Source: Thereva unica (lineage: Eukaryota > Arthropoda > Insecta > Diptera > Therevidae). From it: 64,000 nucleotides of DNA. The notes under the pieces were generated by a model. It had not been told where the DNA came from. It did no database searches and saw nothing but the letters and a program-made list of their open reading frames with translations. Every line of letters starts with the position of its first letter. Position 1 is the first letter of the stretch. The DNA is taken from positions 98,364,326 to 98,428,325 of the forward strand of contig OX465281.1 of NCBI GenBank assembly GCA_949987705.1, read 5' to 3'. Below are positions 1-11,193 of this stretch, one piece after another. The position numbers and the translations under genes are program-made.

Positions 1-218
1 AATCGTGCACTGAAAATTGCAAAAATTATATACACATATTTATCTCCAATAATTGGAAATGGATTCAACTAATATGCCCAGAAGTTCAAGATTCCATATC
101 GGGCCATAGATTTCATTCATTTCAGGGTTAAATTACCTACACATTTACACAACTAGTATACCAACAGCCTTGTGATCATTTAGAATATTATCTTTTACAA
201 TAAAATTGGATTGGGCTC
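1..218. other. Left flank, nothing recognised
   Basis: AT-rich sequence without a recognisable coding motif. It does not resemble the reverse transcriptase that should precede the Gypsy RNase H at 566, so the 5' part of that element is missing or rearranged here. Confidence 0.5.
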
Positions 219-565
219 TTTCACACGAGCCGACGGCCAACCAACAGAAATCGTATGAAAACGTCATTTGTGGAGAAGAGGGTGAGAGAGGACGATGGGG
301 AAGGAAGATTTTTCCATTCAACTTTCTCACACGATTTTCGATACGACTTTTTGACAGCTGTGTGGTTGTTGTTGTTTTTTATTCCTTTGGGAAAAAGAAA
401 AGAAATAGAAAAGACAAAACAACAACAATAAGCTAAAGCATTTTGACGTATAGTTGGTTGGAAAAATTAGCCCGTGTGAAAGCCCATGCGACTTTTCGTC
501 GAGTTTCAAAAGGGAATAGCCGATAACAGCCGATTTCTGTTGGTTGGCCGTCGGCTCGTGTGAAA
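219..565. mobile_element. Hairpin MITE with perfect 35-bp TIRs
   Basis: Bases 219-253 and 531-565 are perfect reverse complements over 35 bp; each begins TTTCACACGAGCCGACGGCC from the outside. The interior is also loosely palindromic (GTTGTTGTT near 365 against AACAACAACAA near 420). No transposase is encoded. The right terminus abuts Gypsy coding sequence directly at 566. I could not find a clear target-site duplication, so the superfamily is unassigned. Confidence 0.75.
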
Positions 566-775
566 CAGCGATTCATATTGGACACAGACGCGAGTAATGT
601 CAGGATTGGTGCAGTGCTATCACAAAACTTCGAAGGACAGGAAAAGGTCATAGCTTACTACAGTAGAGTTCTGTCAAAATCGGAGCGGAATTATTGTGTC
701 ACAAGAAGGGAACTATTGGCAATCGTGGACTCAACTAAACTTGATCCTTCGAACGGACCATGCAGCATTAAAATG
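566..775 (+). pseudogene. Ty3/Gypsy pol fragment: N-terminal RNase H
   Basis: The frame reads through [18 protein letters not shown], then [20 protein letters not shown] and RRELLAIV, a typical Gypsy-type RNase H that removes template RNA during reverse transcription. After RRELLAIV the frame slips: the segment equivalent to RTDHAALKW is in another frame near 750-775, with part of the domain deleted. The fragment stops at 775 where another element is inserted, and the domain resumes near 6850. The upstream reverse transcriptase and gag are not visible. It is non-functional and is the first of four blocks of one Gypsy copy ending at 25,608. Confidence 0.85.
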
Positions 776-1518
776 TGTAACGGTCGGTTTTTATTCACTG
801 AATAAATGATTAACTACTTGACTAAAAATCACTGTCGAGAATGAAAATTCAGGAGTTGTTCGAAACCAAAAAGTAGGCGGGGGAAAATAAAACAAAAACT
901 AGGAAAGAAAAATTTATGAGTCAGTCTGGAAAAAAAGTTTTTGATGTATGGATAACTCTGGACGGGAAAAATTTTTCGTCGGGAAAATAAATAAGCAAAA
1001 TTTTTAATAACAACAGTAGAATTTGAAAAATATTTATATACGTATGTGTATGTAACTAATCAAGCGAACCTGGAGGAGCAGAGTCAGAAGGACGTGGCTA
1101 TACCGGCGATAAGGACGATATTTTGTGCTAGTGGATAGGAGATAGCAGAGTTGGAAGTCGTGGTTGAAGATCTGAGGGTTTTATTCGGCGAAGAGGACCA
1201 AGATTCTCAAATTACTAGCAAATTATAGCAAGGGAAAATAGCAACTCGGAGGCAGGTAGTAATTGCGTTGGAAGGCTACGTGTCCAAGAAGTTCAACGTT
1301 GCCAAGGGAAATAGTTACCGAACTGGCGATTAAGTAAGTCTGTTTTATAGTTTTGATCTGTGCGAAGGGAACGAAAGTTTGTTAAGTTCGACTTCCATGA
1401 ATTCTTTTGGCTCTCGGGAAAAACGACAGTAAAAATTATTATTAAAACTCTCGTTTAAGCCGTACAAAAGATTCATGCGTAAATTATCTCCTGATATAAC
1501 GACTGGAGAAAATAAAAT
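776..1518. other. Left part of insertion 1, no intact gene
   Basis: No long ORF. Between about 1068 and 1335 a broken plus-strand frame can be followed through several stops, containing VVVEDLRVLFGEEDQDSQ and VVIALEGYVSKKFNV. It could be a decayed gag-like segment, but I cannot name it. Confidence 0.3.
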
Positions 1519-2056
1519 CCCACCAAAAAAACATTAAAAATGTGATTTAGAAGTTCGTGGGCGCGGAAATTATTTATTGGGACAGTTTAAAACACACTTA
1601 TAACAAAAAGAAGTGATATGGATTAGTCAAGATGAATCGTTAATAGCATGAAATAATTAAACACGTGCATTTACGAACGAATTCAAAGGAATTATACAAC
1701 TGCCAATTTTTATTTAAAACTCAATAAAGTATTATCAACCGCGAAAAAGTTGGCTGGCGCGTTCGTTGTATACCTAGCATGAATCTTTGCTGAATTCAGC
1801 GTGGCTCAGTCTATAGTATTTCTAATAAAATTTGTTACATTTCGAAGGGCAGCTAAGATTCATGCTCTAAAATTGTTGTAAAATTCCTTTGAATTCGTTC
1901 GTAAATGCACGTGTTTAATTATTTCATGCTATTAACGATTCATCTTGACTAATCCATATCACTTCTTTTTGTTATAAGTGTGTTTTAAATTGTCCCAATA
2001 AATAATTTCCGCGCCCACGAACTTCTAAATCACATTTTTAATGTTTTTTTGGTGGG
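1519..2056. repeat. 182-bp inverted repeat (foldback), X copy A
   Basis: 1519-1700 and 1875-2056 are near-perfect reverse complements separated by about 174 bp. The outer ends read CCCACCAAAAAAACATT and its complement. No ORF inside. It may be the 5' structure of repeat X or a MITE fixed at its edge. The same structure is at 17,959-18,496. Confidence 0.85.
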
Positions 2057-2392
2057 ATATCACTCTTTTTTGTTTTAATACATTCTAAAATAAATAATCT
2101 TCTGTATAAAGAAATATTATGTATTTAATTGTTCATTATATTTTTTTATTTATTTTATAAGTAGGTAATAACAAAATAACAAAATAACAAAATGCAGGAA
2201 TTCAAATTAATATTATTGCCTTTGTAAAAAAAACAAACATAAGCTCCTTTAGAGTTTCTCGGCCAAGATTTTTTCTGTGGAATTATTGATCCATAACTAG
2301 ATCGATTTTTCTTTCAACATGCTGATCTAATGACGTTGTTCGAGTGTTCCTTTGAATTCGTTCGTCAATGCACGTGTTTAATTATTTAATGC

Positions 2393-5047
2393 TAGTGTGT
2401 TCTAGTTATGATACCCTTTCATTTGATACCAATGTCGATGGGCTATGTAAAGAAAATGGATATCCGCTTCTTTCCGCTAAATATATTTTGAGTATACTAA
2501 ATCGCTTATTGTGTTCTACTTATCATTCCCTTTCGTTTGATACCTATGTCGAGGGGGTTGTGAAGAAAATGGTAATCCGTCCTCTTGAGATGACCGCCAT
2601 GGATCTAACCAGATATTGAGTATACTATATAGCTTATTATGTTCTACTTATCATTCCCTTTCATTTGATACACATGTCGAGGGGGTTATAAAGAAAATGG
2701 TAATCCGTCCTCTTGAGATGACCGCCGTGGATCTAACGGTATATTGAGTATACTATATCGCTTATTATGTTGTTCTTATTCCCTTTCATTTGATACCCAT
2801 GTCGAGGGAGTTTTGATGAAAATGGTAATCCACCCTCTTGAGATGACCGCCATGTATCTAAGCAGATATTGAGTATATTATATCGCTTATGATATTCTAC
2901 TTATGATACCCTTTCAATTGATACCTATGTCGAGGTGGTGGTGAAGAAATGGTATTCCGCCCTCTTGTGTCGGCCGCCATGGATATAAAGACATAGCTTA
3001 TTGTATTCTGCTTATCATACCCTTTCATTTGATACCCATGTCGAGGGGTTGAGAAGAAAATTATAATCCGCCCCCTTGAGATGACCGCCATGGATCTAAC
3101 CAGATATTGAGTATATTATATCGCTTATGGTATTCTACTTATGATACCCTTTCAATCGATACCTATGTCGAGGTGGTGGTGAAGAAATGGTAGTCCGCCC
3201 TCTTGAGACGACCGCCATGGATATAAAGACATAGCTTATTGTGTTCTACTTATCATACCCTTTCATTTGATACCCATGTCCAGGGGGTTGTGAAGAAAAT
3301 GGTAATCCGCCCTTTTGAGATAACCGCCGTGGATCTAAATATATTTTAAGTATACTAAATCGCTTATTGTGTTCTACTTATCATTCCCTTTCATTTGATA
3401 CACATGTCGAGGGGGTTATAAAGAAAATGGTAATCCGTCCTCTATGTCGAGGTGGTGGTGAAGAAATGGTATTCCGCCCTCTTGTGTCGGCCGCCATGGA
3501 TATAAAGACATAGCTTATTGTATTCTACTTATCATACCCCTTCATTTGATACCCATGTCGAGGGGGTTGTGAAGAAAATGGTAATGCGTCCTCTTGAGGT
3601 GGCCTCGGTGGATCTAACTATTTATTGAGTATACTGTATTGCTTATTGTATTCTACTTATCATGCCGTTTCATTCGATACCCTTGTCGAGGGGTTGTGAA
3701 GAAAATGGAAATCCGCCCTCTTGAGACGGCCGCCATGGATATAAAGACGTAGGTTAATGTATTCTACTTTTCATACCCTTTCATTTGATACCCATGTCGA
3801 AGGGGTTTTGTAGAAAATGGTAATCCGCCCTCTTGAGATGACCGCCGTGGATCTAACCAGATATTGAGTATACTATATTGCTTATTGTCTTCTACTTAAG
3901 ATACCCTTTCAATTGATACCTATGTCGAGGTGGTGGTGAAGAAATGGTAGTCCGCCCTCTTGAGACAGTCGCCATGGATATAAAGACATAGTTTATTGTA
4001 TTCTACTTATCATACCCTTTCATTTGATACCCATGTCGAGGGGGTTGTGAAGAAAATATTAATCCGCCCTCTTGAGATGACAGCCATGGATCTAACCAGA
4101 TATTGAGTATATTATATCGCTTATGGTATTCTACTTATGATACCCTTTCAATTGATACCTATGTCGAGGTGGTGGTGAAGAAATGGTAGTCCGCCCTCTT
4201 GAGACGGCCGCCATGGATATAAAGACATAGCTTATTGTATTCTACTTATCATACCCTTTCATTTGATACCCATGTCGAGGGGGTTGTGAAGAAAATGGTA
4301 ATCCGCCCTCTTGAGATGACGGCCATGGATCTACCCAGATATTGAGTATATTATATCGCTTATGGTATTCTACTTATAATACCCTTTCAATTGATACCTA
4401 TGTCGAGGTGGTGGTGTAGAAATGGTAGCCCGCCCTCTTGAGACGGCCGCCATGGATATAAAGACATAGCTTATTGTGTTCTACTTATCATACCCTTTCA
4501 TTTGATACCCATGTCGTGGGGGTTGTGAAGAAAATTGCAATACGTCCTCTTGAGGTGGCCTCGGTGGATCTAACTATTTATTGAGTATACTATATTGCTT
4601 ATTGTATTCTACTTATCATACCCTTTAATTTGATACCCATGTCGAGGGGGTTGTGAAGAAAATGATAATCCGCCCTCTTGAGATGACAGCCATGGATCTA
4701 GCCAGTTATTGAGTATACTATATCGCTTATGGTATTCTACTTATGATACCCTTTCAATTGATACCTATGTCGAGGTGGTGGTGAAGAAATGGTAGTCCGC
4801 CCTCTTGAGACGGCCGCCATGGATATAAAGACATAGCTTATTGTATTCTACTTACCATACCCTTTCATTTGATACCCATGTCGAGGGGGTTGTGAAGAAA
4901 ATGGTAATCCGCCCTCTTGAGGTGGCCTCGGTGGATCTGACTATTTATTGAGTATACTTACTTGCTTATTGTATTCTACTTATCATACCCTTTCATTTGA
5001 TACCCATGTCGAGGGGGTTGTGAAGAAAATGGTAATCCGCCCTCTTG
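2393..5047. repeat. Minisatellite array A (128/112-bp alternating units)
   Basis: About 22 degenerate units built around TACCCTTTCATTTGATACCC, then ATGTCGAGG, GTGAAGAAAATGGTA and CGCCCTCTTGAGA. Two unit types alternate. The long one (about 128 bp) ends in GGATCTAACCAGATATTGAG; the short one (about 112 bp) ends in GGATATAAAGACATAGC. Together they give a higher-order period near 239 bp, for example TATGGTATTC at 4122 and 4361. A third variant carries GGTGGCCTCGGTGGATC. Open frames of 60-85 codons across it are repeat artefacts. Confidence 0.9.
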
Positions 5048-5707
5048 AGACGTGTACAATGCGTACCCTTTTTGTTAATCATCGAAATGATAGGGAATGC
5101 TATTTGACATCAACAGTGCTGGATTTGACTAACTTGTAAGGAATATGTCATATTTTTAGAAATAAATTACGATTACGAACTCGGCATTCGGTATTTCAAA
5201 ATTTTACTGTACATTTGTACTGTGAACTACATGTTTTTATAGTACCTAACGCAATCTGATACCATAGTTGCGACTAACCACTTTAAATGAATACATTTTG
5301 TTAATCTCTTAATGCCATCTGGCTTCAACAGTTCGAGTAAACACTTTTCGACTAACTAGTAGCACCATCTCCTTTATTGAGCAATTGAAATAACTTAGAG
5401 CGCCATCTGACAGAATAATTTTGAGTACCCACTTTTTTAGACTGAAGGAGAAGAAAAAAGTTCGATTCGAAATGTAAAAAATGTAAAAATAAAGAAAACG
5501 AAGAATGATAGGAATAAAAATTCATGGAATAATAAATTATGTATATTTTGGGTATCGGTTACAAATGAAAAATTATTTATATTGCTTATAAAAAGGTGAT
5601 AAATCGCATAATTTTATAAAAAAAACACCTGGTTTTCTATGTTTAGGCGTAAATAAGGCATTAGCTGTTTGCCCTTACGAACTCGGCAAACTACCGCTTG
5701 CCTTGAT
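5048..5707. repeat. X tail sequence, copy A
   Basis: Unique AT-rich 3' part of X, present three times in the window (here, about 17,290-17,958 and 21,487-22,146) at very high identity. It carries the terminal hairpin. No coding capacity seen. Confidence 0.8.
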
Positions 5708-6847
5708 TCAATTGTTTGTACACCGTCAATTGTACTTGCAATTCCATTTTTACCTATATTGCTTCCTGTCTACGGTTCTGTAGAGCAGGGCTCAAAAAAT
5801 ACCAAACGGAAACAAAAAAAGGAAAAAATTATTGGCCAGTTTGGAAGCATATCGAGGAGAGCAACAAGCAATTTCGTAATCAACTACTCCTATTGTATTA
5901 ACGGCATTAAGTGATCCTAGGGGATTGTTAATTTCTAGTTCATCGAAATATATGGAGATAGTGACAAGCAGTAAACTCTCACACGTTTCATATGGCTGAC
6001 ATCACTGAACAGAAATAATAAATAATAATATTGACATTCACTTTAATTTTTTTAATAATTTGATGACAATTTAACTAATTTATGTTTTACTGATAACAAA
6101 AAACAATAACAAAAATTTTCTTTTTGCTTTAATTTTAAAAAAGTTTACTACTCAAATAATAATTTTAATGGTAGTTAGTCTTAACTTTATAATCTTATTT
6201 ATAATTATTGGTGAATTTGTTTTGCTCCAAATATTTTATTCTTTGTTGGTTCCGGTAATTTGTTGTTCCGTTAGGTTACACGAGCTGTTATAACATCGTT
6301 TGTACAAAGCGAGGAGTATTGGCTATTACTGCGCGCTTTATTCTTATCTGGAGCTTCATACATATGTACCTACAAATAAAAATAAAATAATGTAACGTTG
6401 ATTGAATTGAGTGTGATCAATTAATGCTAACTATTGTCGTGGTTGATAATCTTCATTGTATTGTTTGGGTTGATGATTATTAAATGATTATAAATATTAG
6501 AATGTCCAGGTGGTAAATTTTTTTTGCGGAATGGTTGAGGGGGGATCATTTCTTTTCAGGGTTTGACGAGGCTCAGGTGATGTCCGGCGAAGGATGGAGG
6601 TGGAATTCAAGATGGCACTGGCACAGGTAAGTGGTGAACCAACCGCGGTAAGCCCCGGCCACACACCCCACGACCCCTCCGGCGAGCTAGATAACTCCGT
6701 GTGGCCGGCGTAGGAGTTCCGGAATTTAGTTTCCTTTCTTATGTATGGTGTTGGCTCCTTGGTCATGCTTTTCCGGGCTTATGGCTAAGGGGGTAATACC
6801 TCGCATAAGTGGCGCCCACTATTTTATCGCGCCATTATGCTGTTACA
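5708..6847. other. Right part of insertion 1, no recognised gene
   Basis: AT-rich up to about 6390, then more GC-rich sequence ending GTTACA. Short frames at 5669-5914 and 6497-6766 show no known motif. The segment 6391-6847 starts TGTAACG and may be a solo right terminus. Confidence 0.35.
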
Positions 6848-7588
6848 AATGGCTGATGCAATTCAAAAATCCTGAAGGACGAGTGGCAAGATGGATCGAG
6901 AGACTTCAGTCCTACGACTTCAATATAGGCCACAGAAATGGAAAGAACCGTGGAAATACCAGACTGCAAACATTGTGGATGTATCGAGGAAAAGTGTCAA
7001 AGGACGACAGTCGAGCCAACGACAGGATGGGATGACCAGGGACTCCGAGACGCCCAACGCGACGACCCGGATATTTCTTCAATTCTGACATGGAAGGAAT
7101 ACGAGGAAAAGCCTGAATGGAAGGACATTGCAGAGAGGAGCGAGACCCTGAAGAGCTATTGGGCCCAATGGAATTCCTTGCACATTGAGCGAGGAGTATT
7201 AAAGCACAAATGGGAAACCGCTGACGATACCTCTCATCGAATGCAGGTATTAGTCCCTCACGTTAGAATAAGAGATATTCTCGAGGAGTGTCATAACGGC
7301 GCATCAGGAGGACATCTGGGAATCAATAAAACTTTGGCAAAAATAAGAGATAGATTCTATTGGCTTCACATGCGAGACGATGTTGCAGACTGATGCCGTA
7401 AATGCACAACTTGTGCCAGCAGCAAGGGCCCTCGAGTAAGAACAAAAGGAGAAATTCAGCAATACAACGTGGGAGCCCCATTTGAAAGAATCGCAATCGA
7501 TGTGGCGGGACCTTTTTCAGTGTCAGACCGAGGAAATCGTTACATTTTGGTGGTCATGGACTACTTCAGTAAGTGGCCCGAAGCATAT
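6848..7588 (+). pseudogene. Ty3/Gypsy pol fragment: RNase H end and integrase N-terminus
   Basis: Coding resumes with LMQFKNPEGRVARWIERL and DFNIGHRNGK, the end of RNase H. After a frame change comes a linker (6938-7393) and the integrase zinc-binding region: ECHNGASGGHLGINKTLAKI, then CRKCTTCASSKG. A TGA at 7391-7393 sits where a tryptophan codon would be expected before CRKC. The catalytic core starts as AIDVAGPFSVSDRGNRYI and breaks off at 7588 after KWPEAY. Integrase inserts the cDNA copy; this one is inactive through frameshifts, the stop and insertion 2. The next block is 10,651-11,046. Confidence 0.85.
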
Positions 7589-7730
7589 CTATTTAAACTC
7601 CTTTAATCCCTCATGGGATATAGGGCGGAATTTCGAGGCATTGGGCGCATCCAGCGCACTCAGCAGCTGAGCAGCGGCTAAGCGCTGAGCTCGTTGGATG
7701 GCTAGCTGAGCTAAGTAGCTTAGCTCAGCG

Positions 7731-10255
7731 TAGGGATGGCCGATTACTAAAAAAATGTTGATTAATCGAATGACGATTAATCGGACCATTCGATTATCTC
7801 TAATCGATTAATCGTTTGAAAATAATCGATTAATGTAATAATCGAATCATTTTCAATAAAAATTGATAAAAACACTTTTCTACTGTTATATTGTTGTACA
7901 AAGTAATATACCTAGTAATATAAAATTAAGTAAATATACTTCTGAAACGATCATAGAATTTTTTTTGATAACAGAGTATATTACTTATCAATCTAGAAAA
8001 AAGTTACTTAAGATTATATTTTGACCACAGAGTTTCGCTACCCGGTGCCATTTTTGCCGAGCAAAAACTACTATCTCTCTGTTCAACGGATGATCGACGC
8101 ACAAGAATTTTAGACGCGAATACCAACCGACAAGACAAGATGTTTACGTTACCTAGATCTTTTTGATACTTGCGTTTGGTATAGGGACGTGTGGTGAAGC
8201 AGCTGTACTTCCAACTTAATAACAATTGTCTAGGTTCTGCCATCCTTTTATCTGTTGTTTTACAATATTAAACCAGCACAACGTTTCTGACGACGCAAAT
8301 ATTGAAGAGCTGTGGAGTGGGACAAAGGGCGCAATATTGACGGCTGCGGAAATGAGCATCGGTTATGTCCCAAGAAACCAGCAACACTGGATCTCGGATA
8401 CAACCTGGCAAAAAAGATAACGCAGAAGAGCCCTAAAAAATAACGTAAACTCTACAAGCGACCCCGAAAGACGTTACCAACTGGAACGGGAGTACTCCCA
8501 ATTACACCGGGAGGTAAAGAGAAGTGTCCGGCGTGATAAAAGGCAGCAGATAAATGAGCTCGCAGAAAAAGCGGAAAACGCGGCAAACACAGGCAACAGT
8601 AAGGTGCTGTACCAAATTACTAAACAGCTCACGGGAAAGCACTCTACTAAAAAGCATGCCGTTAAGAGTGCGGATGGAAGGCTGCTGTGCAGCGACGAGG
8701 AGCAGCTCCAAAGATGGAGAGATTACTTCTTCGCCGCCCTGAATGGTTCATTTACACAGGAACCTCAGGAAACCAGCAACAATGCACAGCCTATAAGAAT
8801 CACTACCCGAGCCCCATCCAAGACGGAAATAGTAACCGCAATTCATGCGATGGCCAATGGTAAAGCAGCTGGGAAAGATGGCATCCCGCCAGAATTGTTG
8901 AAAGCCGATTCAAGCCTCATAGCAGATGCGCTTCAGCCAATCCTGGATATAGCATGGAACACCTGTACCTTTCCGGAGGATTGGACTGAAGGTATCATAG
9001 TCAAAATACCAAAAAAGGGGACCTAACAATATGCGACAATTGGAGAGGCATCTGTTTACTATCTACAGTGGGCAAAATTTTGTCCCATATATTACTATCT
9101 AGGATAAGTGAGGCAGTAGACCGAACGCTTAGGAGGCAGCAGGCCGGATTCAGGAAGGGCCGCTCATGTATTGATCATATCAACACCTCACGAATAATAG
9201 TGGAGCAGTCTACTGAATTCCGATCCCCCCTTTACCTTGCTTTCGTTGATTATGAGCGTTCGACTCGGTCAATAGGAGCTTTATATGGCAGGCACTACGG
9301 CGACGGGGACTGCCTGATAAAATAATAGAATTGATAAAAGCCCTATATAACAATTCCAAATGCAGAGCTCTCCATAATGGAAAATTATCCGACAGCTTCG
9401 AGGTGAGCTCAGGAGTACGACAAGGATGCCTACTCTCGCCTTTACTATTTCTTATAGTAATAAATGACATCCTTGTTGGCGCTCTAGATAATAGAACAGG
9501 CGGCATACAATGGGGTTTGTTAGACCGCCTTAAGGATCTCGACTACGCAGATGATATCTGTTTGCTGGCCCACAGACACCAGGACCTCAAAAACATGATT
9601 AACAATTTGGCAACAGAAAGTAGTCCAGCAGGCTTAAGGCTCAATCCAACTAAAACTAAAGAAATGCGGATAAATGCAAACACCATTGAACGGACTGCGC
9701 TGAATAACCGTGACGTGGAACTGGTCGATAAATTCTGCTACCTCGGTAGTATTATTACCGAAAATGGCGGTGCAGAAGAAGATGTCAGTTCCAGAATAAA
9801 TAAAGCACGAGGCGCATATGCATGCCTGTTCCGCATATGGAGATCAACGGAGATCTCAACTAACACCAAATTGCGGCTGTTCAACTCCAACGCAAGGATC
9901 CCGTCGAGTAGGAAGACCTAGGACAACATGGAGGAGAACCCTATTAGCAGAAGCCGCAACAACTGGGAGATCCTGGTCGGAGCTGAGAGCTGTCGCGCAA
10001 AACAGAGTCCGCTGGAGGGCAACTATGCCTTCCGCCCTATGTCCCATGAGGGATTAAAGGAGCACAATGATGATGATGATGTTTACAATTTTTAACTATC
10101 CAATAATTATTTTCTTATTTTTCAATAATCGGATGCAATAATCGGATGAAATAATCGATTTTCGATGTAATCGGAAGAAAACGATGCGATTGTTTCGATT
10201 AATCGAATCGAATAATCGATTGTCCGATTAATCACGATGTAATCGGCCATCCCTA
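7731..10255. mobile_element. hAT-like element (TSD GCTCAGCG), nested
   Basis: TIRs TAGGGATGGCCGATTA and its complement, exact 8-bp duplication GCTCAGCG at 7723-7730 and 10,256-10,263. An 8-bp duplication and a TAGGGATG-type terminus are characteristic of hAT. The subterminal regions are dense in AATCGATTAATCG words on both sides. No transposase is visible; most of the interior is a LINE insertion. Confidence 0.85.
8275..10080 (+). pseudogene. RTE-like LINE reverse transcriptase, 5'-truncated and broken
   Basis: Pieces in several frames make a non-LTR reverse transcriptase. 8604-9026 has the thumb-side motif MANGKAAGKDGIPPELLKAD; 9068-9325 has RQQAGFRKGRSCIDHI; 9331-9921 has SGVRQGCLLSPLLF and the catalytic LDYADDICLLAHR. 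The C-terminus ends RWRATMPSALCPMRD at about 10,054 and is followed by a (TGA)n-type tail at about 10,067-10,080. The start is near 8275, where DDANIEELW-like coding begins; the endonuclease is absent. Frame breaks near 9026 and 9260 and a stop at 8418 exclude function. The RTE assignment rests on the YADD context, the protein end and the trinucleotide tail. A related jockey-superfamily element is the alternative. Confidence 0.75.
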
Positions 10256-10650
10256 GCTCAGCGGCTGGCAAATTTCTCAGCGTAAAAATTTTATGTTAAG
10301 CAACTCAGCGGTAGTGAATTGAATTTATTTAAAGTAGAAAAAAAAATTAGTTGTCAAAATAAATTCTAGCTCAGCATTCAATCCAGTCGACACACATCGT
10401 TGAGTTAGTTTTTACGCTGTGCTGTTCAGCTAAGCGGCTTTCCGCTGAGTGCGCTGGATGCGCCCATTGTTTGCCGATTCGTAGCAATGGTGTTTTTTAT
10501 TTGAGCGGGTTGCTAACCCTCAGCCCAACCGACTTAAAACTCTGTTCTCTGCTCTCTGAGCTCGCCATTCGCCCGTCTCCCGTTAGCTCCTTCCGAAGAA
10601 GTACACCCCAGGGGGCACCGCGGGAAGGTGGGATTAGGACTTGCTAACAG

Positions 10651-11046
10651 GAAGCATATGCGATTCCAAATCAGGAAGCAAACACTGTTGCAGAGGAATT
10701 AGTGAACAATTGGATCTGCAGATTTGGTGTTCCTTCACTCTGACCTCTGAGCTTCACTCTGACCAAGGGAGAAACTTTGAATGTCAAGTTTTTCAAGAAG
10801 TATGTAAGATTCTCGGGGTGAAGAAGACCAGGACGACGCCTCGTCATCCCCAGTCCGATGGAATGGTAGAACAATTCAACAGGACAATGCTAGAACACCT
10901 AAGGAAAGTTGTTAGTGAGCACCAGCGTGACTGGGACAGTTACATCCCTATATTTCTAATGGCATATCGGACAGCGGTTTATAATTCCACAGGACAAACC
11001 CCTTGTAGTGTGATTTTTGGAAGACAAATCAAGCGACTTGAAATTT
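10651..11046 (+). pseudogene. Ty3/Gypsy integrase core, third block
   Basis: Continues the Gypsy integrase: IPNQEANTVAEELVNNWICR, SELHSDQGRNFECQVFQEV (second catalytic Asp), TTPRHPQSDGMVEQFNRTM (catalytic Glu region) and FLMAYRTAVYNSTGQTP. A local duplication of CTTCACTCTGACC (about 10,733 and 10,751) shifts the frame just before SELHSDQ. The block is cut at 11,046 by insertion 3, and the reading continues at 25,027. Confidence 0.85.
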
Positions 11047-11123
11047 AATATATAGAGTTAACCCTTCTAGCACAGAAGGCGCACTTTTCAGCTAAGCATG
11101 AAAATCTATATATACATACACAG

Positions 11124-11131
<8 letters not shown>

Positions 11132-11191
<60 letters not shown>
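11132..11191. repeat. (TA)n microsatellite, left
   Basis: About 30 TA repeats directly abutting the left TIR of the element at 11,192. It appears to be half of one TA tract that the element split. Confidence 0.9.

Positions 11192-11193
<2 letters not shown>

Larger units (their letters stand above)
1519..5707. repeat. Repeat X, copy A (4.2 kb, array-bearing)
   Basis: Nearly identical to 17,959-22,146 over its whole length, minisatellite included. It starts CCCACCAAAAAAACATT and ends TTGCCTTGAT. In order it has a foldback (1519-2056), AT-rich sequence, a 46-bp partial copy of the foldback arm (about 2346-2392), the minisatellite (2393-5047) and a unique tail (5048-5707). The last 23 bases form a hairpin, stem GGCAA/TTGCC (5685-5689 and 5698-5702) with an 8-nt loop, 5 nt before the end. 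A hairpin just inside the 3' end and an internal array are known traits of Helitron/Helentron-derived non-autonomous elements. That assignment is inference. Confidence 0.7.
776..6847. mobile_element. Composite insertion 1 in Gypsy (TSD AATG)
   Basis: The insertion begins TGTAAC and ends GTTACA, with AATG on both sides (772-775 and 6848-6851). Removing it restores Gypsy RNase H sequence across the junction. TG..CA ends with a 4-bp duplication suit an LTR element, and a second TGTAACG start at 6391 could mark a right LTR of about 457 bp. I do not see good similarity between 776-1230 and 6391-6847, so the LTR assignment is inference. X copy A sits inside it. Confidence 0.5.
7643..10465. mobile_element. 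TIR DNA element with 22-bp TIRs, nested
   Basis: Termini GGGCGCATCCAGCGCACTCA and its complement at 10,444-10,465; ATT lies directly outside on both sides (7640-7642 and 10,466-10,468). Without the inner hAT-like element it is about 300 bp, with many CTCAGCG/CGCTGAG words, and encodes nothing. A 3-bp duplication does not settle the superfamily. Confidence 0.7.
7589..10650 (-). mobile_element. Composite insertion 2: minus-strand retroposon with nested elements (TSD GAAGCATAT)
   Basis: GAAGCATAT flanks both sides (7580-7588 and 10,651-10,659), and Gypsy integrase reads on after removal. Without the nested TIR element, the inserted sequence is about 240 bp: 10,468 to 10,650 as its 5' part and 7642 to 7589 as its 3' part, reading minus. 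Its 3' end shares CCCATGAGGGATTAAAGGAG with the 3' end of the RTE-like LINE at 10,046-10,065. That fits a short retroposon mobilised by such a LINE. A 9-bp duplication of variable type fits target-primed insertion. Confidence 0.65.

Noticed and set aside
2393..5047. Regularly spaced repeats recalling a CRISPR array
   Set aside because: Units are about 112-128 bp, spacer-less and degenerate, in an insect-like genome; this is a minisatellite.
776..6847. Intact LTR element as insertion 1
   Set aside because: Ends and duplication fit, but the two terminal segments are not visibly similar and no pol is present; kept only as a low-confidence composite.
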